NCBI GenBank assembly: GCA_015680685.1
Contig: MNCI01025132.1
Location: 152,853-212,852, forward strand
Reading direction: 5' to 3'
Length of the DNA: 60,000 nucleotides
Source of the DNA: Gnetum montanum
Lineage: Eukaryota; Streptophyta; Gnetopsida; Gnetales; Gnetaceae
Positions 13,019 to 21,724 of this stretch are shown here, piece after piece (positions within the stretch are counted from its first letter, which is position 1; each line of letters opens with the position of its first letter). The position numbers and the translations under genes were made by a program. The notes below the pieces were generated by a model, which saw only the letters and a program-made list of their open reading frames with translations, was not told the DNA's origin and did not search any database.

Positions 13019-13983
13019 TCAGTGTTAAGGCTTGGAAGTTAGCAATGGACTTGCTCTAGTACCTCTATGCTTTCAATGTAAGCACAAGTTATTCCCTCAG
13101 TTAGTTCCATGCACGTTAGTGAGTTGCTCTCTTGATCAGCTATCAGCCACTGGGTGTCTTCTTGTCGTGTGGCTGCTGCATACAGGCACTTTTGTATATT
13201 AATGTCTTGTGCACACCAGTTGCATGTAGGCAATGCTACACTTTGCACAACCCATGATCTCTGCACGCAATTGCACCCTGTATCACTGTATGCAATGCAT
13301 GGAACCTTCTTCTTCTTGATCTTTCCAAAAGTGTTCTCCTCAGATATTTCCAGGGAAAGATCGTAGATTCCTAGGCGTGCATCTATAGTACTTAGCCATG
13401 CCCTTCCCATTATTATTGGAAAGTTCCCTTTACTGTTATTCACTTGTATCACTAGGAAATTAGCTGGGTACGACCTCCCATACACAGTGGTGACGATGTC
13501 CTCCACTAGTCCTAAGGGAATAGTGATGGACTGGTTGGCCAGCTCTAGGCGAATATTGCTCTTCCTTAATGGAGGCAGGTTCCAGGCTTTGTACATTTCT
13601 TGTGATATTAAGTTGACTTCGGAACTTGAATCCAGAAGAGCTTTTCATGGCTCATTCCCAGTGATTTGGAAATAGATTAGAGGGCTTCCAAGATCAGAGA
13701 ATTTCTTGGGAAGGTGGCCAACCTTGATCCAGTCAGTTACGACATGTGTTAACATAACCGTATGCGTTGAGCTTGGTGTTTGGCTTGAAGGGAGCTCTGA
13801 AGCCTTGTTTGATGGGGAGGTGTTCAGAGGTTCAACCGCTTGTGGTTGTAAGGGCTTGGTTGGACTGTTGGCTCTGAAGAAAGGTCTTTTCTTCATATGG
13901 TTGTCAGAACCAATAGCGGGTTGAGAATTTACAGCCCTTGCGGCATTGCGTTGCTGCGGTTGAGTAGGGAGTTCCCCTTGCAT
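13019..13983 (-). pseudogene. Retropepsin-like aspartic protease domain of element 1 (decayed)
   Basis: Two overlapping minus-strand frames (13983-13645 and 13596-13039) make an Athila-type protease. Landmarks in order are AVTDWIKVGHLP, LGSPLIYFQITGNEP, an active-site block reading LLDSSSEVNLIS, WNLPPLRKSNIRLELANQ, PLGLVEDIV, and IIMGRAWLSTIDARLG. The usual D-S/L-G triad has lost its Gly (GGT-type codon to AGT) and a TGA follows NEP, so the enzyme is dead here. After the protease comes a Cys-rich stretch (CNCVQ) and QWLIADQES, seen in all copies. The next conserved block, WGKLEI...KFKQEP, is fused directly to the final integrase residues. Confidence 0.8.
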
Positions 13984-14051
13984 TGCTGGAGTGCGTGGTA
14001 ATGGAGCTATTGGTGTGAGAGATACAGATGGATTTAAAGGATGGTATGTTT

Positions 14052-14200
14052 ATGGGTTATCTTTCCTAGGAGAAGGAGTTCTGTAATACTCACGAGCTTG
14101 GTAGTGATGTTGTGGTGTAACGTGANATGGGTTATCTTTCCTAGGAGAAGGAGTTCTGTAATACTAACGAGCTTGGTAGTGATGTTGTGGTGTAACGTGA
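14052..14200. repeat. 74-bp direct repeat around a single N (likely assembly artefact)
   Basis: Bases 14052-14125 and 14127-14200 are the same 74-base sequence with one mismatch, separated only by an N at 14126. This is the pattern left when two overlapping contigs are joined without merging their ends. The apparent tandem duplication should not be treated as biology. Confidence 0.85.
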
Positions 14201-14469
14201 CTAACAGAGTCACGTGGAGAGATTGGATGTTGCACGTAGTAGCCATATGGGTCAGGTTGCCAGTAGGGGTATTGTTGCCTTGGCAGTGGCATCCCCCATG
14301 ACTGTGGGTATTACCACTGTTGATGTTGCTCAATAGGTTGTGGTGGAGTTCCACTTGGATAATATGTTGAAGGTTGATGGAACTGCCTTGGGTTACCTTG
14401 GGGATAAGGTAACCGTCAGGCCGTTTTCCATTTATTTAGTCATGGGTTGAGTGCATATACCCCAGACTC

Positions 14470-16343
14470 TTATAGATGTGAGATCACTGGGCAATATCCC
14501 TTAGGATGGTCATATTAGCATATCCCGCATCCCCCATCATTGTCTGTGTCTGAATCCACAACCTCTTCTGTGATGGCCATTTTACCCTTACACTTGTTAT
14601 GTGCATTCTCCACTTCTCTCTTTTTCTTTTTGTTGCGGTCACTACCTTGCTCCCTAGACTCCTCTACAATTTTAGGAATAGTTTCAAACCTACTATCTAG
14701 GGAGTCCCACATTTGGTCTACCTTTGCCAATACTTCTGTTGTTAACTTTTGGAGAGGCAAATTTTTCCTATTCACAATCTCTTCGAGTGGTGACTCTTCT
14801 TCCTCCTGACAAAATCTCACTCCCCTTTTTCAGAGGGAAGGATCTCGGTTGTATTCTTCTGGACTTTCCCTTTTTCATAGCTCACCTTCTTCTTTGGCTA
14901 CTTACTCTAGCAATCTATGAATTTGATGAGACCTAAGCTTCAATAACCTTCCTTGGGCATACATCCCAAGGATTCTTCTTGTTTTATGCCTAAGTCTATC
15001 CACGAAATCGCGTAGTTGATCCCGTTGCGAATAACCATGGCCAAGGCAACGATGTAATAGTGCGTAATAATAGCCCATAGCAGCATCCAAGGGTTCATGA
15101 TTTCCTTGCTTCCATCCTTGGATTTGCTTCCACAGGTTAGACACTCGGGAGTACATTTGGTACTTATCATTGAACAGTTCTAACATTTTACTCCACCTCC
15201 GATTGGATTCTAGTTCTAAGGACTGGTACCAGCTTTCAGCTTCTTTCACTAGTGTCCTTGGGAACAACTTTAGTTTTTGCCATTCGTTTTTTATGTTCTG
15301 CAAGGCACATGCATTGTGGAATGCTTGTAAATGATTTTGAGGATCAACATTGTATCCCCCTTCAAATCGTGGGATGTTGTTTATGTCTAGCCTGTTGATC
15401 CTACTATCCTTTTGGTGCCTTGTTGGAACTTTTACGGCCTCCATTATATCTAGCATGCTTCTAGTTGCGAGTAGGGGTTCTTCGTGATCATCTCATTCAT
15501 AGAGTCTATGGTGTCTACGTGGTTTCCTACTCTCCCTTCTTCTATGCCTTGATTCCTTAGAGTGCCCTTATCCTCGTTCTTGATTGTCTCGTTGATGTTT
15601 TTCACTTTGTTTTCCCTTATCCTCACGATTGGTTTCCCTATGACTGCGTTTGGACATTGAAGGAGAGGGTGAAGGTGACGATGAAGGTAAAGAAGAAGGA
15701 GAACCATCGCCATGATGGTGTTTTCTACCTTCTCTTCGGTGGTCTCGGCCTCGATCGTGATCACAATCAAAACGTCTATCCTTATTGTGTGTTTGTGTTC
15801 CTTTGTTGAACACTTCGTGTTCATGGGTATCAGAACTAGGGTTGTGAATAGTGGAGTGGAGGTTCTGATACACTACCTCTTGACCACTTTCAGGAGGAGG
15901 AACATCATTTCATGGGAAACCTGTTGAAACAAGTTCACCATTCTCAATTTCACTCAAAATGTGCGAAGCTTCATGGGGCCATTTACCCTTCAAGGATGTA
16001 TGGTATCTCTCCTGTTGCAAGTCCCTTTGATGTTGTGCTTCTATGGGATGATAGTCCCTTGTGTCATGATCGCATGCAACGTATTCTACGTATAAAAGCA
16101 AAGGAGCATGTTGGGGACTGATTGGTCTAGAGGCAACACTATGTTACCCTCCAAGTCTCTCAAATGCAGGTGTTCATCTTGGTGGAGAATAAAGGTGAAA
16201 TCAGGTACATACTCATCGGGATGAGTATATACCACATGAAACTGTTGAGGAACTGGTGGATCTTGGTTACGTTTATTATGCCGCCGACTGCCTCTTGTGT
16301 TAGTCCTGGGCGGTGAAGTGCTCTTATGTGAAGAAGAAGACAT
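14470..16343 (-). pseudogene. Gag polyprotein of element 1 (frameshifted)
   Basis: The gag starts at ATG 16343 with MSSSSHKS and HPDEYVPDFTFILHQDE, then passes through shifted frames. A linker at 15873-15568 is rich in Asp, Arg, His and Ser (RFDCDHDRGRDHRREGRKHH). The best preserved part, 15456-14902, is the Ty3-type capsid core with FEGGYNVDPQNHLQAFH, KLKLFPRTLVKEAESWYQ and LFNDKYQMYSRVSNL. The C-terminal part (14820-14470) is Lys/Glu-rich and ends in a zinc knuckle CGIC-x3-HPKGYC (about 14485-14530). A single N at 14126, just downstream in the Pro/Gln-rich spacer before protease, marks an assembly join. Confidence 0.85.
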
Positions 16344-16469
16344 CTTGTCTTGTTCGGTGTGCGATGTACCGTTGTCTTATCTTCTTTTGATTAACCCTAA
16401 GGGTTCGTTCTAACGTTCCAATGATATGAATGATTTCCTATCTTCTATGTAGCGCACAAACAACTAAGT

Positions 16470-16487
16470 CCTCGGCAGCTGTGCCAA
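16470..16487 (-). promoter_or_regulatory. Primer binding site of element 1 (decayed tRNA-Asp type)
   Basis: Directly inside the 5' LTR the minus strand reads TTGGCACAGCTGCCGAGGA. The Athila/Tat site complementary to tRNA-Asp is TGGCGCCGTTGCCGGGGA, so most positions match. Confidence 0.65.
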
Positions 16488-17269
16488 TGATGAGTGGCAA
16501 GGTACCCCTACACTCAACCATACGAATACGAGCATTTCATGCACGATCCGGTCCAACTCCAAGGACTAAGTTCTTATGCGCCTTAATGGAACACTCAGGG
16601 TTAATCAATCATTGTCTTCCCAAACTTACTTGTATTGTCATGGTTGTATGGTTAAGTAAGCTTGACGTATATGATTTTTATAGTTTTTTGTCTTTTTATG
16701 TCTTCTGCTAATACAGGAAAGGGAGAGAACACTAAGTGACTAACTTACATTAACTAACTTACATTAACTAGTTTCTAAATGTTCCTAACACCAGTATCCG
16801 TTCCCACTTTTCGTACACATCTTGAACCAATGCAACGTTGCTGGGATTACCAAACGCTAATCGTCACTGGGTTACCAAGCACTACACGCATGCTCGAAGC
16901 GGTCATACTGAATGTATTTAACTAAGGGGGTTGAAGGTTGAGAAAGATATTAATTAACTGGGAAAGCATTAAACAATCATTAATTACTAATTAGCTTAAT
17001 CTATATCCTACAAGGTTTATCATAAAGTTCGTCTTTATTGCCGTACACAAAATTGTGCTCAGGTACAAATTGCTCGAATAAAGATCCATTCACTCTATGA
17101 CTCCTACTACGGACACACAGAAATAATTCTAACTCTGGAATAACAAAACTGTGAGAATTTGGCTAAGGGTCTAAGTCTAACTATGTGGAACCAAGGGTGC
17201 CACCTCTTATTTATAAAAGATGAGGTAGGACGTGATATCGCGTAGCGGATGCGATATCGCGGCTCATCA
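16488..17269 (-). repeat. 5' LTR of element 1
   Basis: 782 bases, with TGATGAG...CTCATCA ends (read on either strand as TG...CA). A TATA-like TTTATAAATAAG lies on the minus strand near 17204-17216. Upstream of it are palindromic blocks CGCGATATCGC and TACGCGATATC, which form the U3 module. TTAAC follows at 17270. Confidence 0.85.
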
Positions 17270-17389
17270 TTAACATTAGTAAATGTGGCCCCTAAAGTGT
17301 TATGGACAAAATATTATTTGGCATTACTAATCTATGATTGGTAGTTGGCCTCTTTGAGAAAATTAGGTTGATAGTTGGCTGTAAAACCA

Positions 17390-17512
17390 TGTCAACTTTT
17401 ATGGATGAGATCTAGATCTATTTCTTCATATAGATGAATGACAAAAAAGAACTCATGTAGCCAACCTCATTTTGTTGGGATAAGACTAGGATGATGATGA
17501 TTAATAGTAATT
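17390..17512 (+). mobile_element. 3' end of an RTE LINE or partner SINE
   Basis: The plus strand reads CTCATGTAGCCAACCTCATTTTG TTGGGATAAGACTAGGATGATGATGATT. This is the well-known 3' terminus of plant RTE LINEs and the SINEs they mobilise, with a GAT trinucleotide tail. Only the tail and perhaps 60-100 bases before it remain. The flank of element 1 (17275-17390) contains nothing else recognisable. Confidence 0.7.
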
Positions 17513-17683
17513 GACTTACCAATATTACCATTACAATAAACATCAAATTTCTGCTAATTGATACGAAAGCTAGATGACATACAATATCTTTGCACTAAAA
17601 CTAACAAATTTTTTGATATGTTGCAAAGAAATATAAAGAGCCAAAGGACAACTTTGATAAACTAACTTTAAAAGAAAACAGTT

Positions 17684-17745
17684 TGATGAGACGCGACTTA
17701 CACTAGGTCGCGATATCGCGTACGCGANATATATAAGAAGGGTGC
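17684..17745 (+). mobile_element. LTR 5' fragment of the Athila-like family
   Basis: The fragment starts TGATGAGACGCGACTTACAC and carries the U3 palindrome block GTCGCGATATCGCGTACGCGA, closely matching the U3 end of the solo LTR at 6644-7323 read on its sense strand. A single N at 17728 interrupts it before ATATATAAG, which is probably the TATA region. The remainder is absent, perhaps lost at an assembly join. Confidence 0.6.
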
Positions 17746-17814
17746 AAATAAGATAAATAAAGTAATCATGGGTTCAATAGATGTTGAAATTTCTATTTCT
17801 TCTATTAATGTTGA

Positions 17815-17960
17815 AAGCTCCAAGTCATGGGTTTGATTTTGGTGGGCAATGCTAAGTTATAAAGTCGTAATTGGACTATATATTTTGGGATGTACATGTA
17901 TTACAATTATTTAAGGTTCTAAGCTCCATAATCCCAACTAGATAGGGTATCTAGAACTAG
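17815..17960 (+). mobile_element. Possible SINE fragment
   Basis: The stretch contains AAGTCATGGGTTTGATTTT (box B-like), then GCTAAGTTATAAA and TTTTGGGATGTAC. The same phrases occur in the same order at 24351-24480, where a box A-like TAGCCTAGTGG precedes them. It is likely a tRNA-derived repeat with the head missing. Confidence 0.4.
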
Positions 17961-18642
17961 GGTGTTACAACAATGTTGTTCTTCTATCCATGAGCAAGTG
18001 AAAATTCCTAAAGATGAGGAGTATTACCAAATAAACTTCCTCCAAGTAACCTAATTTGCCTTTAAGTGTGATCGGAAATAACCACTTGCTTGCATAATAC
18101 TTGTTAGACAATGAGCTAAATACTTGAACAACTCATAAATTACATACTTTAATGAGCAAAGTAATGTTGCGTTAAAAAATTATTATTTATTTGCAAAATT
18201 TTCATATTTTGTGCGTGTTTTATCTTTTTAACTTTTCCCTTATCTTCTCGTCACAGATGAATCAATTAATTTTTTTCCCATATATTTTTTAATGAAAAAA
18301 GCTAGCCAGGGAAGGCCAAATAACGGGGCTGAGCTGACCGAGTACCCAAAACTCGCATCTACAAGGAGGAGCAGCGACAGCAGCCCCTGTGTCATTCAAA
18401 GCCAATTGTAAAGCAGCAGCAGCGGCAGCCCTTCTAAATTTCAGAGAATCTAAATCCACAGTTTTGTGTGTGCTGAAACGCTTTCTTGTTCAGAGAATTG
18501 CGAATCATTATCATTATCAATATCATTATTATATCACCCAGGAAAAGGGAGCGGAAAGAAAGAAGCATTGAATTTCCCAGAGAGAGGCAGGCAGGCGAGC
18601 GAGCGAGCGAGCGCCCAGGGAGGCAGGCAGGCAGGAGGAGGG
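17961..18642 (+). promoter_or_regulatory. Presumed promoter and 5' leader of the 18.7-kb gene
   Basis: AT-rich DNA changes sharply near 18310 to GC-rich sequence with AGC and GCGA/GGCAG simple repeats (18410-18430, 18585-18640). That composition is typical of a plant 5' leader. A TATATATTTTTTA sits near 18280 but whether it acts as a TATA box is unknown. The transcription start cannot be placed. Confidence 0.4.
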
Positions 18643-18699
18643 ATGCTTTGTTTTTGTTTGCGTCTCTTGTTGTTATGCAGGGCAGCAGCAACACGCTGA
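18643..18699 (+). CDS. Upstream ORF overlapping the main start
   Basis: An 18-codon ORF begins at ATG 18643 in a purine-rich context and ends at 18699, in a different frame from the main ORF. It spans the proposed start at 18675. If the leader includes it, scanning ribosomes would bypass the main ATG unless they leak through, so it could dampen translation. There is no conservation evidence. Confidence 0.3.
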   Translation: MLCFCLRLLLLCRAAATR

Positions 18700-18710
18700 G
18701 GTTAGCCCAC

Positions 18711-18745
<35 letters not shown>

Positions 18746-21724
18746 GCCGTATCCTGCGCAGGTAGCCAGACTCTGCTACGATCCCGTTTCTGCTTCACTT
18801 GCGTTTATGCAGCAAGATTCATCATGCCTGCTCTTCCATTCCAACTCTTTGCAAAATGCCAAGGGTTTCCCTCTTTCTCTCAATCCCGAATCCGCATCTG
18901 TATCCACAGGAACCAGCAGCAGCAAAATTTCAATTTCTTCTTCTTCTGGAAACAGCAGCAGCAGCGTGGTCGCCATTGCCGGCCCTATTTCAGACGCCTG
19001 TTTTCTGCGCCTGCGTTTGAAGAAGAGTAGACCTCGTGCCGCTCTTGCGTTTCTGGTGGTTTCGCCCGCTGCCAATGCCGGATCCGTCGCTTTAGCGGCG
19101 TGGCTGCGTTTCCGCTCTCGGTTCGCCCGCGCTTGCGTCCACACGAATAGAAACGACGCCGACGCCGACGCCGACGCCTGCAGCCCTGCTCTGAATTTTG
19201 GGCCTTGCCCCCGGATTTTAGGGTTTCTGGATTTGCCGTCGGCATTTGGGGTTCGAATTGCCGCTTCCGTCAACGTAGTGGCCGCCTACTCGACCTCTGC
19301 TCGCAAAATTCTGATTTTGGCGGCAAAGGTTCGTAATGGCTGCTCCTCCTCCTCCTCTTCTTCCTCCTCTTCTTATAGCATCAGTTTCTCCCCTTGCCAT
19401 ACTCTGCAATGCGATTCGCCCGTTCATGGTATTGCCATGTCGCCCGAGCATTTGATTTTGGGCGTCAAGAATGGTGTTAGGGTTTGGCTCCTGAGGCCCC
19501 TCGTCAAGAGCAATGCCGCTCGCAAATCCCTGGTTGTGACCTTAGATCAGGCTGGGGCTCCAAATTCCAAGGCTTCGTTGTTCGCCGATGCAGTTGTGGA
19601 TTCTGAACTTGTGCATCCTGGAAGCTCTGATGCCGTCAATGTATCAGGCAAAGCCAACGGTTTTAGCCATGTTTTTGGAAAAGGAAACGATTATGCTATT
19701 GACTCGGCTTCAAACTGCTGCAGAAGAGGCACGGCATGTTTTGAATTCTTGGAGAATGGAAGTATCAAGGAAATTAATAAGATGGTCTCAGACACTGGGA
19801 AAAAGATGGAATTTGATGATGATGAAAGTGGTTTGCATTCTAACAAGAAGTACACAAAAATTGCGGCTACCTGCACTGCTAATGGATATGGTTACCAACA
19901 CGAGGACATTGATCAAAGATTGTCCCAACACCAAAATACGAAACACAAGATTTCTGGGGCTAATACTAAAGCTTCAGAAGAAGAAAATAAATGTGGTTTG
20001 GTTAATAGCACCCTTCGAGAATGTACAGGAGAACACGGTGAGTTGGGCTTTGAATAGTTTTTAAGAATAGATGGAAGGTTTCAGCAATTAGTTTTGGTGT
20101 TTAACAACGTGAAATTGACAAGTTTATGTCCTTTGTGCATTGTATAAGCTGTTTTGTTACATGATTTGTCCGTTGAATTATGAAATGGTCTCTTTCTTCC
20201 ACCGATCTACCATCTTTTGATGCCTATACAATTATTTCAACAGTTCTGAAATACAAATATTTTTACCAATTTTCAGAATCATGCAATGCTTGTTAACTTC
20301 TTAGAACCAATTAGCAAATTGTTGTAGTTGAACTAACTTATTTTCTTTTAATATATATGTAATTTGGAGCATCTTTACATTTATTATGAAGTCAAAGTCT
20401 TCATAACTTCTAACAAGCTTTTTATTATTTCAAGCAGGAACACAAGGAGTTGACACTCAAAATGCACATGAAACAAAAGGTTTTCAGTTAAGAAATGGTC
20501 AAATATCTCACAAGTCCAGCATGGATGACTGGTTTTCTCAATCTCTTTCTCAGGTATCTCCATTGTCACCTTTGGCGTCCTCTACATCATCATCATTTTC
20601 TGGATCCACTGCACGTCCGTCGGTGTCTTCCTCCTGTATTTTGCCAACCGATTTGGGAAACAGCCACCAATCAATAGAAGCAACTGAACTTGCTTGCACA
20701 TATGTTTTGTCAAAACCTTCTTCTGGAATGACAATGGATCTGGATGTGAATTCTATGTTCTTACCTTTCAGAAAGATAGACGAGGACGGTGCCAAAAGAA
20801 CAAAGTCATCTGGCAAACCATTACGAGCAGTTTCTATACATGCTTTGAACTCAACGACCTTTATTGTGTTGGATTCATCAGGGGACTTGCATCTTCTAAC
20901 ATTATGTAATCCGAAAGATTCTGGCGAATCCCAGAAGGAGCATAAGTCTACTGCTATTGTTGGCAACGGTTTGAGGCATTTGAAATGCTCCATGAAAGTA
21001 AGGATGGTCTCAGTCTGTTCACATGCATCACCTGGTAAATGTTGGTGAATTTTCATTCTCCATAACCACTGTACATTTAGCTGTTTACGATAGGAAACTG
21101 TTTCTTATATTGTTGCAATTTCATTTCAGCCTCTCAAAAAACCATACTGGTATCTGATGGCGGCCATACAATTCATTTTCTTAAGTTTTCCGAACAAGAT
21201 TTATTGGCTGCCGATGGTGGAAACCTTACCTTAGATGAAATGCCCGTGCAAATTTCAGGTTTGAAACTTTGTAACATATGTTAGCTTTTTCTTTCTAATA
21301 ACCATCATTTTTCGTTCAAGGTTCTATGGGCAAGATTATGAAATGGGTTTTCTAGCTTTCAACTATTATTTTTAGAATGCTTGCTTTATTACTGCCAAAT
21401 CTGGTGCACCTATTATCATTGTTTGCAGTGCTACAAGCAATGATGCTCAGGGAGAATATTCGTGCAATGATGCTGATGTCAGAAAGTGCATCTCTGGTAG
21501 TAACACAAGGTGCTGAACCTTGTTATTAATGTTGGTGAAATTTTGAAAATGATTGTGTTATGACCATGTACTGTGGACAAATAGTACTGTAGTTCTTTTT
21601 CTTTTTCTCTTTTCCGTCTAATTTGGTCACTTCGATGCTTTATTTTTCTGTTATTCATTGAACTTCATTTAATTTATATTCTGTTGCAGGAAGTATGCTT
21701 ACATATTCATTATCTGGAAGTTGA
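18675..21724 (+). CDS. Five-exon gene, plant protein of unknown function (734 aa), propeller-like
   Basis: I assembled the exons 18675-20037, 20438-21034, 21130-21258, 21429-21509 and 21690-21724. All four introns have GT-AG ends, all interrupt codons after base 1, and the joined frame stays open for 734 residues to TGA. The N-terminal part has VARLCYDPVSASLAF and, near residues 255-280, GVRVWLLRPLVKSN. The middle is Ser-rich and low-complexity. The C-terminal half has short beta-strand phrases such as FIVLDSSGDLHLL and ILVSDGGHTIHFLKF, and it ends in LTYSLSGS. From memory, conserved plant proteins of unknown function share the LSYDP start, the RPLVKG block and a similar end; a beta-propeller is my inference. 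ATG 18675 was chosen because upstream in-frame sequence (ATG 18486, +63 residues) is simple repeat. No signal peptide or membrane segment is evident. Confidence 0.75.
18711..18746 (+). repeat. Coding hexamer repeat (CAGGCT)n
   Basis: Six tandem units (five CAGGCT and one CAGGCG) encode a Gln-Ala run near the protein start. Exon 1 holds two similar tracts: GACGCC x4 at 19155-19178 (Asp-Ala) and a TCC/TCT tract at about 19341-19376 (poly-Ser). Each keeps the frame when it changes by whole units, so length polymorphism is expected. Confidence 0.85.

Larger units (their letters stand above)
10447..17269 (-). mobile_element. Element 1: Athila-like LTR retrotransposon lacking RT, RNase H and integrase
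   Basis: A Ty3-gypsy element transcribed right to left. Perfect 5-base target-site duplications TTAAC flank it at 10442-10446 and 17270-17274. The right end is the 5' LTR (16488-17269), then a primer site, gag (16343 down to about 14470), protease (13983 down to about 13019), a long 3' untranslated region and the left, 3' LTR (10447-10910, cut short at an N). Protease runs into the last codons of integrase, so the whole RT-RNase H-integrase block of about 3 kb is missing. By eye the two LTRs differ at about 34 of 460 comparable bases, mostly transitions, so the insertion is old. Confidence 0.85.

Noticed and set aside
14034-14354. ORFs on both strands with an internal repeat
   Set aside because: The repeat surrounds a single N and is an assembly overlap within the gag-protease spacer of element 1.
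18776-19273. 165-codon minus-strand ORF
   Set aside because: It is the antisense shadow of the GC-rich first exon of the plus-strand gene, whose splice-consistent frame is preferred.
20550-21056. 168-codon minus-strand ORF
   Set aside because: Antisense shadow of exon 2 of the same gene.
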